DNA of 64,000 nt from Flavobacterium salmonis (lineage in GTDB: Bacteria > Bacteroidota > Bacteroidia > Flavobacteriales > Flavobacteriaceae): NCBI RefSeq assembly GCF_903819435.1, contig NZ_CAIJDP010000058.1, positions 1 through 64,000 of the forward strand. Reading direction: 5' to 3'. Shown here piece after piece: positions 55,001-63,634 of the stretch. Position numbers and translations under genes: made by a program. The first letter of the stretch is position 1, and each line of letters opens with the position of its first letter. Below the pieces are notes generated by a model that saw only the letters and a program-made list of their open reading frames with translations, had not been told where the DNA came from and did not search any database.

Positions 55001-56333
55001 TGGTGGTGCAGAAGTACAAAAACCTCTGGCAACTGTGGTTATCGGCGGATTATTTTCAGCAACATTGCTTACGCTCATTGTATTGCCAATACTTTATTTA
55101 TTATTCGAACGTGGAATTAAAAGAAAAAACACAATGAATACTTCAATAATTACAACAATCTTTTTGCTGATAAGCACCTTTTCTTTTGCCCAAAATACCC
55201 AAACGGTAACTTTGGAACAGGCTCTTGAATTAGCAAAAAAAAATAATGCGACACTGAAAATAGCCGATAAAGAAATCGAAAAACAAAACGCCCTGAAAAA
55301 AACTGCTTTTCAGCCGGATCCTTTGCAGATTCAATATCAGGGAGGGCAGTTCAACAGTGCTGATTACGATCATAATGTGTCGGTACAGCAATATTTCCCA
55401 ATTGGTAAAATAACGAAAGCCAACCGACAATTACAGGAAGAACTGGCAGCATTGGCCGAAAAGCGCAAAGCGATCTCTGAATATGAAATTGAAAAAGCGG
55501 TAACTTTAGCTTATTATCAATATTTGTACGGTGTAGAACTACAAAAGTTGAATAACGAGCTGAATTCGATTTATACCAAGTTCCTCAAAAATGCCGAATT
55601 ACGTTTCAAAACCGGAGAAAGCGGCAATATTGAAGTCATAAGTGCCAAAGCCAAAGTAAAGGAAATTGAAACGATCAAAGCTCAGATTGAATACGATTTA
55701 GCTATTTATCAAAAGCAGCTGCAATATTTTGTGCAAAGCGATGCTATCGTCATTCCTGAAACAACCGCTACTTTACAATATAAAAATACGCTTGATGTAA
55801 GTTCATCTAAAGCAGAAGGTTTGGTAAACGATTATTATACACAACAAATTTTAGTTAATCAAAAAGAAACCAGTGTTTTTAAAGCACAGCGAACGCCTAA
55901 ATTAGGATTGGGTTATTTTGCCCAAACGATTGACACTAAATCCTTATTTCAGGGATTTACGGCAGGTTTGCAGATTCCGCTTTTTGGAGGCGTAAATTCG
56001 GCTAAAGCCAAAGCATCCGAAATCAGTGTTTCGCAATCACAACTACTGCTTGACAAGAATAAATTAGCCATAAAACTGAAAAAAGAAGAACTGCAGAATG
56101 AATTTGACAAACAGCAAAAAGCATTACAGTATTATCAAAACGAAGGGTTGGAATATGCGGACCAAATTATCAATACGGCTCAAAAAAGCTATGCCAATGG
56201 TGATATGAGCTATTGGTCGTACATCAGTTTTTTGAATCAGGCTATTGACATCAAAAAGCAAAATGCCGAAGCGGTTAATTTATACAATCAAAGTGCCATT
56301 CAGCTGCAGTTTCCATCCATTCCTTACAATTAA
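52017..56333 (+). CDS. CzcA-type heavy-metal RND pump fused to a TolC-type domain
   Basis: A fusion protein of 1438 residues. Residues 1-1035 form a complete inner-membrane RND pump with PLDALPDVTNNQVQI near the N-terminus, twelve membrane helices and two periplasmic lobes. In the fourth helix AIDFGIIVDGAVIIVE gives D400, D406 and E413, the proton-relay signature of the divalent-cation (Co/Zn/Cd) subgroup rather than the Cu/Ag one. From Met1040 (55134) a second start-like sequence MNTSIITTIFLLISTFSFAQ begins an outer-membrane-factor domain of about 400 residues with TolC-like coiled-coil segments. The junction is in frame without a stop. The inner hydrophobic stretch would place the TolC part on the periplasmic side. 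It forms a metal exporter with the next gene. Confidence 0.92.
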   Translation: MLDKIIQFSIKNKFVILLFTLVLLAWGSYSIKQLPLDALPDVTNNQVQIITTAPTLASQEVEQLITYPLEQAVKTIPKVIELRSISRFGLSVVTVVFKDEADIYWAREQIFQRIKAAEENIPKYAGTPELAPITTGLGEIFQYDVYAKKGYENKYDAVKLRTIQDWIIIPQLQGVEGVAEVSSWGGKLKQYEIAVDPNTLNSQGVTITEIFEALEKNNQNTGGAYIEKDEYAYFIRGVGMASGITDLQNVVIKNRNGAPVLVRDVATVREGVALRYGASTKDGKGEIVCGLVLMLKGENSSAVVERVKERMEQINKSLPEGVVAEPFIDRGKLVNNAIGTVTKNLVEGALIVIFVLIVFLGNLRAGLIVASVIPLSMLFAVILMNYFGVSGNLMSLGAIDFGIIVDGAVIIVEATMHHLANIKRKKELTQEEMDNEVYLSASKIRNSAAFGEIIILIVYLPILALIGTEGKMFKPMAMTVGFAVIGAFILSLTYVPMMTSLFLSKKTDHKTNFSDRMMAWFESKYTPLLNKALHFKKAVLLVSVGLFAFAFITFQNMGGEFIPTIEEGDLAINTTIMTGSSLSQMVETTTKYEKILKAKFPEIKTIVAKIGSGEIPTDPMPIESGDLIIVLKDKSEWVSADNWEELANLMKEEMEAIPGANIEISQPIQMRFNELMTGSRSDIAIKIFGDDLEVLDNKAKELIGKISSIEGIGDLKADKVTGLPQITVKYDYHKIALYGLNISDINQIIRSSFAGESAGKIYEQSRRFDIVVRLNKDNRADISDVSNLFIPLPNGQQIPLSQVATITYEQGPVQVAREDGKRRITVGLNVRGRDIKSVVEEIQEKLKTNFKLPAGYYVTYGGQFENLIEANKRLSVALPIALGLIMVLLYFTFNSIKQSLLIFTAIPLSAIGGVFALWLRGMPFSISAGIGFIALFGIAVLNGIVLISYFNQLKTEGITDPLQRVLIGTKTRLRPVLMTAAVASLGFMPMALSTSGGAEVQKPLATVVIGGLFSATLLTLIVLPILYLLFERGIKRKNTMNTSIITTIFLLISTFSFAQNTQTVTLEQALELAKKNNATLKIADKEIEKQNALKKTAFQPDPLQIQYQGGQFNSADYDHNVSVQQYFPIGKITKANRQLQEELAALAEKRKAISEYEIEKAVTLAYYQYLYGVELQKLNNELNSIYTKFLKNAELRFKTGESGNIEVISAKAKVKEIETIKAQIEYDLAIYQKQLQYFVQSDAIVIPETTATLQYKNTLDVSSSKAEGLVNDYYTQQILVNQKETSVFKAQRTPKLGLGYFAQTIDTKSLFQGFTAGLQIPLFGGVNSAKAKASEISVSQSQLLLDKNKLAIKLKKEELQNEFDKQQKALQYYQNEGLEYADQIINTAQKSYANGDMSYWSYISFLNQAIDIKKQNAEAVNLYNQSAIQLQFPSIPYN

Positions 56334-56343
56334 TTTATACAAG

Positions 56344-57537
56344 ATGAAAAATATAATAGTCAATAAAATACTTCTACTTTCCATTTTCCTTTTTATTTCC
56401 TGTGGAGAAAAGAAAACCGAAAAAGAACATGCCGAAGAAAAATCAGAAACCGAAGTAGCATTAACCGAAAAACAAGCCAAAACTATCGGAATTGAAACGG
56501 GTAGTATTGAAATGAAAAACCTCAACACCATAATCAAAGCTAACGGTTACACAGCTGTACCACCCCAAAACAGAGCTGATGTTTCGACACTAATTGGCGG
56601 AGTTGTAAAAGATATTTTTGTTTTGGAAGGAACATTTGTAGCAAAAGGTAAAACATTGGCAACCATCCAAAATCTGGAAGTTTCTGAAATGCAGGAAGAA
56701 TATCAGTCGGCAGTGGCGAATATTGAATATCTGGAGCAGGAATTTAAGCGTCAGAAAACATTAAGTGAAGAGAATGTAAATCCGAGAAAAACATTTCAGG
56801 AAGTAAAATCAAAACTCGCTTCTGAAAGAGCCAAAGCACAGGCAGCCAAAAACAAATTACAGGCACTCAATGTAAATCCTAAAGGCAGTACTTCCTTAGT
56901 CCCTATAGTCTCTCCAATTAGTGGTTATGTGGGTAATATCAATATTACCAAAGGTGCATTTGCAGAAACTGGCGTAACTTTGTTTGAAGTAGTTGACAAT
57001 AGTCAGATGCACCTCGACCTGAATGTATTTGAAAAGGATTTAGGTAAAATTTCGATAGGACAGGAAGTCGATTTTATACTGACCAATCAATCGAATAAAG
57101 CGATTAAAGGGAAAATATTTGGTATCAATAAATCGTTTTCCAATGAAAGTAAAACCGTTGCCGTTCACGCCAGAATAAATCCGGGCAATACCAAAGATTT
57201 AATCTCAGGAATGTATGTTGCTGCAAATATCAACATTTCGAATCAGACGGTTCCGGCATTGCCAAAAGACGCTATTGTAAAAAACGGAGAAAAGTATTTT
57301 ATTTACATTGAAGAATCTGGTAAAGAAGAAGTTGTAAAAAATGAAGAACACCGAAAAGAAGGAGAAAACCATAAAGAAATTCACTTTAAAGCAGTTGAAG
57401 TCTCAGTAGGAACAACCGATTTGGGATATACCGAAGTGAAGTTAATTGAAGAAATTCCTTCGGATGCCAAAATTGTGATTAAAGGTGCTTATTATCTTTT
57501 ATCACAATCAAAAGGTGGCGGAGAACACGAACATTAA
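56344..57537 (+). CDS. RND efflux periplasmic adaptor lipoprotein (CzcB/CusB-like)
   Basis: About 397 residues. The frame is open from 56245, but that overlaps the fusion gene; the ATG at 56344, 10 bp after its stop, gives a lipoprotein signal with Cys at residue 20 (FLFISC). The order is a beta-barrel/lipoyl part (GVVKDIFVLEGTFVAKGKTLATI), a helical hairpin (about 110-180), the second lipoyl half (PISGYVGNINITKGAFAETG) and beta-barrel and membrane-proximal domains. A His-rich stretch near the C-terminus (EEHRKEGENHKEIHF, and a final GGGEHEH) probably binds metal. It bridges the pump and the TolC-type part. Confidence 0.92.
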   Translation: MKNIIVNKILLLSIFLFISCGEKKTEKEHAEEKSETEVALTEKQAKTIGIETGSIEMKNLNTIIKANGYTAVPPQNRADVSTLIGGVVKDIFVLEGTFVAKGKTLATIQNLEVSEMQEEYQSAVANIEYLEQEFKRQKTLSEENVNPRKTFQEVKSKLASERAKAQAAKNKLQALNVNPKGSTSLVPIVSPISGYVGNINITKGAFAETGVTLFEVVDNSQMHLDLNVFEKDLGKISIGQEVDFILTNQSNKAIKGKIFGINKSFSNESKTVAVHARINPGNTKDLISGMYVAANINISNQTVPALPKDAIVKNGEKYFIYIEESGKEEVVKNEEHRKEGENHKEIHFKAVEVSVGTTDLGYTEVKLIEEIPSDAKIVIKGAYYLLSQSKGGGEHEH

Positions 57538-57548
57538 AACATTTAAAT

Positions 57549-59570
57549 ATGGAACACAAACACCAACATAATGCAGAGGCTAAAGAGTCTTGTTGTACCA
57601 TAGAACAAAAAATCCATATCCAAACGGATACCCATGATTGCGGTTGTTCTTCCAAAAAACAAAAGCATACAGATCATGAGGGACATGACCATAGCCATAA
57701 TGCAAATGAAAGCGTCTTCAAAATGTTTCTGCCTTCAGTCATTTCTTTGGTATTGTTGTTAATTGCTATAGTTTTAGACAATTACTTTACACCAATTTGG
57801 TTTAGAGACTGGATACGAATAGTCTGGTATGTTGTCGCTTATATTCCTGTCGGCTTTCCTGTTATCAAAGAATCTATTGAAAGTATTAGGTATAAAGATC
57901 TTTTTTCTGAATTCCTGTTGATGGTTATTGCTACTGTTGGGGCATTTGCCATTGGTGAATATCCCGAAGCGGTAGCTGTTATGCTTTTTTATTCTGTTGG
58001 AGAAGTTTTTCAGGCTTTGGCGGTAAAAAAAGCAAAAAAGAATATTAAATCTTTATTGGACCAACGACCAGATGAAGTTACTATTTTAGTCGGTTCTGAA
58101 CCTAAAATCATCAAAGCCGAAGATGCCAAAATTGGTGATGTCATTCAGTTAAAGGCAGGTGAAAAATTAGGTTTGGACGGAGAATTAATCTCTGAAACTG
58201 CTTCGTTCAACACTGCTGCTTTAACAGGAGAAAGCAAACCTGATACAAAATCTAAAGGAGAAATTGTTTTAGCCGGAATGATCAACCTTAATAAAGTTTC
58301 ACAGGTAAAAGTGACCACAGCGTATAACGACAGTAAACTTTCTAAAATTTTAGAATTAGTACAAAACGCCACAGCGCAAAAAGCACCTACTGAATTATTC
58401 ATCCGGAAGTTTGCTAAAATCTATACTCCTATTGTGGTTTTACTGGCAGTGCTGATTACGTTTCTTCCTTATTTGTTCATAGCTGATTATGTTTTTTCAG
58501 ATTGGCTTTACCGAGCCTTAGTATTTTTGGTTATCTCTTGCCCTTGTGCATTGGTAATCTCTATTCCGTTAGGCTATTTTGGCGGAATTGGAGCAGCGAG
58601 TAAAAACGGTATTCTGTTCAAAGGAAGTAATTTTCTTGATGCAATTGCCACCATTCAGAATGTTGTGATGGACAAAACAGGAACCATGACCGAAGGCGTT
58701 TTTAAAGTACAGGAAGTTGCTTTTGACTCACAATTCGATGAAAAGGAAATGCTGCAAATGGTAAACACTTTGGAAAGTCAAAGCACACATCCCGTTGCGA
58801 CTGCGATACATGAATATGTGGGTAAAATTGACACTTCTATTAAACTCGAAAAAGTGGAAGAAATCCCAGGGCAAGGACTAAAAGCAGTCATTGATGGAAA
58901 AAGCTTATTGGTTGGCAACTTTAAGTTGATGGATGCCTTCTCCATTCCTTATGATGTTGACCCCAATTCGATAGTGTATACACTGATTGCGGTTGCCTAC
59001 GACAAAAAGTTTGTCGGTTATCTGACCATTGCCGACAGCATTAAAGAAGATGCGCAGATAACCATCGATAAATTAAAAGCACTGAATGTAAAAACCACTA
59101 TGTTAAGCGGTGATAAAAACACAGTCGTACAATTTGTAGCTCAAAAACTGGGAATTGCAAATGCTTTTGGCGACTTATTGCCAGAAGATAAAGTCAATAA
59201 AGTCAAAGAAATAAAGGCTAAAAAGGAAACTGTTGCCTTTGTTGGCGATGGTGTAAATGATGCCCCCGTTGTGGCACTCAGTAATATTGGTATTGCCATG
59301 GGCGGGCTAGGAAGCGATGCCACCATTGAAACTGCCGATGTGGTAATTCAGGATGACAAACCTAGTAAAATAGCGATGGCGATTGATATTGGAAAACAGA
59401 CAAAAAAAATAGTCTGGCAAAACATCACACTGGCTTTCGTCGTAAAAGCAGGAGTTTTGATTCTGGGAGCCGGAGGTTTGGCAACCATGTGGGAAGCTGT
59501 TTTTGCTGATGTTGGAGTAGCCTTGTTAGCTATTTTGAATGCTGTCAGGATTCAACGAATGAAGTTTTAA
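57549..59570 (+). CDS. P1B-type heavy-metal-exporting ATPase (ZntA/CadA-like)
   Basis: A membrane ATPase of 673 residues. The N-terminus lacks a ferredoxin-like metal domain and instead has a Cys/His cluster (KESCCTIEQ, THDCGCSSKK, HTDHEGHDHSH). The core is complete: transmembrane C331-P332-C333, phosphorylation site D375 in DKTGTMTEG, the HP motif in STHPVATAIHEY and GDGVNDAP. The last helices contain FADVGVALLAILNAVRI, whose Asp fits Zn/Cd/Pb transporters of group P1B-2. It pumps divalent metal out of the cytosol into the periplasm, where the RND pump takes over. It is 11 bp after the adaptor gene. Confidence 0.94.
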   Translation: MEHKHQHNAEAKESCCTIEQKIHIQTDTHDCGCSSKKQKHTDHEGHDHSHNANESVFKMFLPSVISLVLLLIAIVLDNYFTPIWFRDWIRIVWYVVAYIPVGFPVIKESIESIRYKDLFSEFLLMVIATVGAFAIGEYPEAVAVMLFYSVGEVFQALAVKKAKKNIKSLLDQRPDEVTILVGSEPKIIKAEDAKIGDVIQLKAGEKLGLDGELISETASFNTAALTGESKPDTKSKGEIVLAGMINLNKVSQVKVTTAYNDSKLSKILELVQNATAQKAPTELFIRKFAKIYTPIVVLLAVLITFLPYLFIADYVFSDWLYRALVFLVISCPCALVISIPLGYFGGIGAASKNGILFKGSNFLDAIATIQNVVMDKTGTMTEGVFKVQEVAFDSQFDEKEMLQMVNTLESQSTHPVATAIHEYVGKIDTSIKLEKVEEIPGQGLKAVIDGKSLLVGNFKLMDAFSIPYDVDPNSIVYTLIAVAYDKKFVGYLTIADSIKEDAQITIDKLKALNVKTTMLSGDKNTVVQFVAQKLGIANAFGDLLPEDKVNKVKEIKAKKETVAFVGDGVNDAPVVALSNIGIAMGGLGSDATIETADVVIQDDKPSKIAMAIDIGKQTKKIVWQNITLAFVVKAGVLILGAGGLATMWEAVFADVGVALLAILNAVRIQRMKF

Positions 59571-59591
59571 TTTCTATTTCGTTATTTTTTT

Positions 59592-59630
59592 AAACCCTTA
59601 CAAGTCTTGACTTTTAAGGGTTTTGTTTTT
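59592..59630 (+). terminator. Terminator of the metal-efflux operon
   Basis: AAACCCTTA (59592-59600) pairs with TAAGGGTTT (59615-59623), with an inner AAGTC/GACTT pairing, followed by TGTTTTT. It lies 21 bp after the ATPase stop. Confidence 0.9.
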
Positions 59631-59642
59631 AGCATCCCCCGG

Positions 59643-59674
59643 AAACAAACAAACAAACAAACAAACAAACAAAC
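59643..59674 (+). repeat. Tetranucleotide microsatellite (AAAC)8
   Basis: Eight perfect AAAC units run from 59643 to 59674 in the gap between the terminator and the small gene at 59825. Such tracts change length by slippage. It is about 150 bases upstream of that gene's start, so it could alter promoter spacing if a promoter lies around it; none with full consensus is visible. Confidence 0.95.
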
Positions 59675-59824
59675 ACTGTTTAGTCAGTTCCTAATAATTA
59701 TATAACAGAAGATTTAAATTTTATAAAAGGAATAAAGAGAATCGTTTTTAAATTTATACTATCCTTAAAAAAGGAAACTGCAAACTCTAAAAAATCAACT
59801 GAATAATCTTTAAAATACAAAATC

Positions 59825-60034
59825 ATGACCGAGAAAAATTATGATCCGGACAACGAAAACTGTCCTGAAAAAGACATGGTAGAAAATATTCGGAATTTAA
59901 AAATTAATTCTGAAAAGAATAAAAATGCCCAGACTGCTGAAGAATTTATAAACGACAGTCCAAATCGGACTACGGGTAAAAACAGGCTGAATACTTATAA
60001 TTCAGATTATAATGAGGAAAAAATCAATAGATAA
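59825..60034 (+). CDS. Small hydrophilic protein, unknown function
   Basis: A protein of 69 residues, highly charged and rich in Asn, Asp, Glu and Lys, without hydrophobic segments (starts MTEKNYDPDNENCPEKDM). It is probably unstructured or a small stress protein. The gene is bracketed by terminators on both sides, which supports an independent transcript. I do not recognise a family. Confidence 0.55.
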   Translation: MTEKNYDPDNENCPEKDMVENIRNLKINSEKNKNAQTAEEFINDSPNRTTGKNRLNTYNSDYNEEKINR

Positions 60035-60036
60035 AA

Positions 60037-60080
60037 CAAAAGGCATGCATTTTTTAAAATGCATGCCTTTTGTTTTTTTT
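60037..60080. terminator. Bidirectional terminator, 17-bp perfect stem
   Basis: CAAAAGGCATGCATTTT (60037-60053) pairs perfectly with 60056-60072 and is followed by eight T on the plus strand and flanked by A-runs on the other side. It separates the small gene from the converging cystathionine beta-synthase-like gene. Confidence 0.93.
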
Positions 60081-60091
60081 TAGACGGGCTA

Positions 60092-61453
60092 TTATTTTAT
60101 AGAACCAATAATATCATATTTGGTAATAATATGATAATTACCGTTTTTTAAATCTACTAAAACAGCATCATTTTCTTTGGTAAATAACTTTGAAACCTCT
60201 TCGATCGGAGTTCCTAATTTTACAATCGGAAATGGTTTTCCCATTACTTCCTTGATTGGTTTTTCGGCTACATTTTTATCGGCTACATAACTTCTAAACA
60301 AATCCGTTTCATCCACTGAACCTACAAAACCATTAATATCTACAACAGGAATCTGCGAAATTTTGTACTTACGCATACGCTCAATAGCATGCGAAACCAA
60401 TTCTTCGGTACGAACTACGATCAGTTCTTTATCAATATGATCCTTGATAACGTCTTCTGCTTTTGTAATATTTTCATCCAGAAAACCGCGTTCACGCATC
60501 CAGTCATCATTAAACATTTTACCCACATACCGGCTTCCTGAATCATGAAATAATACTACGACAACATCATCAGGTTTAAAATGTTCTTTTAGCTGCAGCA
60601 ATCCTTTTATACAAGCTCCGGCAGAGTTTCCAACAAAAATAGCTTCCTCCATAGCAATTTTTCTGGTATAAACAGCCGCATCTTTATCAGTAACTTTTGT
60701 AAATCCGTCAATGAGTGAAAAGTCAACATTTTTAGGCAAAATATCTTCTCCAATTCCCTCAGTGATGTACGAATAGATTTCGTTTTCATCAAAAATTCCG
60801 GTTTCATGATATTTTTTAAAAACAGAACCGTACGTATCGATTCCCCAAATCTTAATATTGGGGTTTTTCTCTTTTAAATATTTTCCAACTCCTGAAATAG
60901 TGCCACCTGTCCCTACTCCAACAACAAAATGCGTTATTTTACCATCTGTCTGTTTCCAGATTTCGGGCCCGGTTTGCTCGTAATGTGCCAGAGAATTCGA
61001 TAAATTATCATACTGGTTTACATACCATGAATTAGGCGTTTCTTCAGCAAGACGTTTTGAAACCGAATAATACGATCTCGGATCAGTTGGCTCCACATCG
61101 GTAGGACAAACGACTACTTTGGCACCTACGGCACGCAAAATATCCATTTTTTCTTTAGATTGTTTATCTGAAATTACACAAATCAATTTATATCCTTTGA
61201 TAATAGCTACAAGTGCCAGTCCCATCCCTGTATTTCCGGAAGTCCCTTCAATTATAGTTCCGCCTGGTTTTAAGCGCCCATCTGCCTCAGCGTCTTCCAC
61301 CATTTTCACTGCCATTCTGTCTTTAACAGAATTCCCGGGATTAAAAGTTTCGACTTTTGCCAATACCAAGGCATCAATTTCAGCAACGACTTTATTTAGT
61401 TTTACTAAAGGTGTGTTGCCAATGGTTTCTAAAATAGTATTTGAAAAGTCCAT
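60092..61453 (-). CDS. PLP-dependent cystathionine beta-synthase/cysteine synthase with CBS domains
   Basis: A cytosolic enzyme of 453 residues. The fold-type II PLP domain (about 1-320) has the Schiff-base lysine K44 in NPGNSVKDR, the substrate loop EGTSGNTG (about 69-76), the phosphate-binding GVGTGGTISG (about 174-183) and a late SAGACIKG. A C-terminal pair of CBS domains (about 335-453) contains ISQIPVVDINGFVGSV and KYDIIGSIK. This arrangement is that of cystathionine beta-synthase, joining serine and homocysteine; cysteine synthase activity from O-acetylserine is an alternative. The CBS pair suggests allosteric control by an adenosyl ligand. It follows the porin gene after 39 bp and may share its transcript. 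Confidence 0.93.
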   Translation of the reverse strand: MDFSNTILETIGNTPLVKLNKVVAEIDALVLAKVETFNPGNSVKDRMAVKMVEDAEADGRLKPGGTIIEGTSGNTGMGLALVAIIKGYKLICVISDKQSKEKMDILRAVGAKVVVCPTDVEPTDPRSYYSVSKRLAEETPNSWYVNQYDNLSNSLAHYEQTGPEIWKQTDGKITHFVVGVGTGGTISGVGKYLKEKNPNIKIWGIDTYGSVFKKYHETGIFDENEIYSYITEGIGEDILPKNVDFSLIDGFTKVTDKDAAVYTRKIAMEEAIFVGNSAGACIKGLLQLKEHFKPDDVVVVLFHDSGSRYVGKMFNDDWMRERGFLDENITKAEDVIKDHIDKELIVVRTEELVSHAIERMRKYKISQIPVVDINGFVGSVDETDLFRSYVADKNVAEKPIKEVMGKPFPIVKLGTPIEEVSKLFTKENDAVLVDLKNGNYHIITKYDIIGSIK

Positions 61454-61492
61454 TCTATCTGTGTTTAATTTTATTTTAATCGAAATTTTGTT

Positions 61493-63460
61493 TTATTGGA
61501 AGAAATTCCAGACCAATCCAAATCGGATAGTAAAATCACGATATGGATTATTTGGAGCTGCATAATAATTGTTGCCTGAAAAAGAAGAATTAAAATGTTC
61601 TGCTTTTAAATAAATTCGGGTTTGACGGATTCTTCCATTCAGGAAAAAATCAAAAGTTGGATAGCCACCAATCTCTTTGGTATTCTGAACAAAAAACTCC
61701 CCTATTACAGGATTATAATCGTTTGCGTAATATTTTGTAAAATAATTAAAAATAATCCCGGTCTGGATATACAGTGCTTTTTTAAAGAAATAGGTAGAAT
61801 AATATAATGTATTTCTGGTTACAAAATCCGGAACATTTAAAATAGCCTCAGACTGATCTACTTTTTGGTATAAAAATGTATTATCTAAGCCAAATTTTCC
61901 AAATTTAAACTCTCTGTTTGCTTTAATAGATATGTAATTAATTGCATTTCCATATTGTGCCGGATTTATAATTTGGGTCCTATTTTCTGTCTGTTCAGGT
62001 GTTGAAACATCTTCAAAATATAAGTGATTGTTTAATACAGAATACTGAACCTCCCCATTAAGCCATGGTGTATAAATTTTTCCGCTAAACGAATTGATTT
62101 TTTCATTTTTAAAAGGATCACCCCAATTATACTGTATATAACTGCTTTGATACAGTTCATAATTATTATTTGGCAGTTTGCTTATGTTTTGGTAGCGAAA
62201 ATCGAATTGGATTTTCTCGTTTAAATTATATCTCAGCTTGGCATCTAAATCTGAAATTGTCTCTTTTGTAATGGATCTTGTAAGTAAAAATCTTCCGTTC
62301 CATTTATTTTTTTGGTATTCGTATTGCGCACCAACATTATTAATTTCTCTATATAAATTATCATTAACAGCAACATTGCCGTCATTATCAAGAATGATAC
62401 GGTAATATTTATAATTTGAACGGTAATCATCAATAAAGAAATTAAATTTTCCAAGAAGTGAATTCTCATACGCTACTCCTACTTTGTTATACAATTTTTC
62501 AAAACGGGTCTGGTCTTTAAGATTACTGGTAACATAAGATTCTCCAAACCTTTGAACAACTGTATTTCCTACGGTTGACAAAACTGTAGGCTGTTTGTAT
62601 TCAAAAAATTTATTTTCGTAATTAAACTGATGTGTTACATACAAATTATTATTAGCCTGTTTAGGATTTATTCTGAAAGCGTGGTCAAAAAAAAGTCTTT
62701 TCCCTTTCAGGAAAGATTCGGCATCTGTCAGATAAACTTCCAGTCGCTGACGATTCGAGAAATTTGGATCTCCGCTTTCAAAATCTTCCGGGGTTGTAAT
62801 TCCTCCATTTTCTTCATTTAAAACATCCTGATATGCATAATGGAGATATAAAATGTAACGTTTATCGGTAGTATTATAACTGGCTCCAATTCTAAAATTT
62901 CCAATACTGGTTAACTGATTGATATATTTTCCTTCTGAACGTAAACCTCTGTATCCGATAAAAAAGTTAAGGTTTTTCGATGTATTTAAAGTAATAAACG
63001 AATCGACATTTTGACCTTTTCCAACAGATGTATTAAAGAATAACTCGGTCAATGGTGTTGCAACGTGATAATAGTGAATCTCGCTGGCATCCATAAAATT
63101 AAAATGTTTTCCCCGAAAACCAATATCCGGATAGGGAGAAAAATCAGTCAGGCTATATTGTAAGGTATTGTAAGTTTGGCCAATATTTGAGAAAGGCAAA
63201 AGGCCAAAATTATCTCTTCTAAGATAATTTTGTTTATAAGCACTTTTTAATGTTAACGAAGTATCTACAATAGTTGTATCGTGCTCTATAGTAACAATTT
63301 GATATTGCTCAATTTTGGCTATAAGGGCTTTTTTCTTTTTTACAGTATCCGTAATACTAGAATATTGCGAATTCATATCTAAACTCTTTTTGGGAGCTCC
63401 ACCCTGAGAAAATAATAAAGAGGGCAGAACTAATAGATATAGAAAAAAAAGTATTCTCAT
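61493..63460 (-). CDS. Putative outer-membrane porin (Bacteroidota type)
   Basis: A protein of 655 residues with a signal peptide (SLLFSQG), a short charged linker with KKKKALIAKIEQY, then a beta-barrel rich in alternating aromatic strands (QTYNTLQYSLTDFSPYPDIGFRG early; FTIRFGLVWNFFQ at the end). It closes with an aromatic C-terminus, as outer-membrane barrels do. It matches the Bacteroidota 'putative porin' family in length and opening pattern. The substrate is unknown. It is divergent from rnhB and upstream of the CBS-type gene. Confidence 0.85.
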   Translation of the reverse strand: MRILFFLYLLVLPSLLFSQGGAPKKSLDMNSQYSSITDTVKKKKALIAKIEQYQIVTIEHDTTIVDTSLTLKSAYKQNYLRRDNFGLLPFSNIGQTYNTLQYSLTDFSPYPDIGFRGKHFNFMDASEIHYYHVATPLTELFFNTSVGKGQNVDSFITLNTSKNLNFFIGYRGLRSEGKYINQLTSIGNFRIGASYNTTDKRYILYLHYAYQDVLNEENGGITTPEDFESGDPNFSNRQRLEVYLTDAESFLKGKRLFFDHAFRINPKQANNNLYVTHQFNYENKFFEYKQPTVLSTVGNTVVQRFGESYVTSNLKDQTRFEKLYNKVGVAYENSLLGKFNFFIDDYRSNYKYYRIILDNDGNVAVNDNLYREINNVGAQYEYQKNKWNGRFLLTRSITKETISDLDAKLRYNLNEKIQFDFRYQNISKLPNNNYELYQSSYIQYNWGDPFKNEKINSFSGKIYTPWLNGEVQYSVLNNHLYFEDVSTPEQTENRTQIINPAQYGNAINYISIKANREFKFGKFGLDNTFLYQKVDQSEAILNVPDFVTRNTLYYSTYFFKKALYIQTGIIFNYFTKYYANDYNPVIGEFFVQNTKEIGGYPTFDFFLNGRIRQTRIYLKAEHFNSSFSGNNYYAAPNNPYRDFTIRFGLVWNFFQ

Positions 63461-63506
63461 TTGATGGTGTTATGTATGGGTAATGATTTCAATAAAATTA
63501 CTAAAG

Positions 63507-63514
63507 CAAAGGTA
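63507..63514 (-). promoter_or_regulatory. -7 element of the porin gene
   Basis: On the minus strand TACCTTTG matches TAnnTTTG, about 47 bases before the porin start. No TTG lies at the ideal -33 distance, so support is partial. Confidence 0.4.
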
Positions 63515-63634
63515 AATTATAAATATATATAAATAAATAAACACATCAATTTATACGATTGCTTTAGCAAATAGAATAAGAACGTATATTTTTACAGAAA
63601 ATTTTATAATATTTGTCTTTTAAAATTCAAAAAA

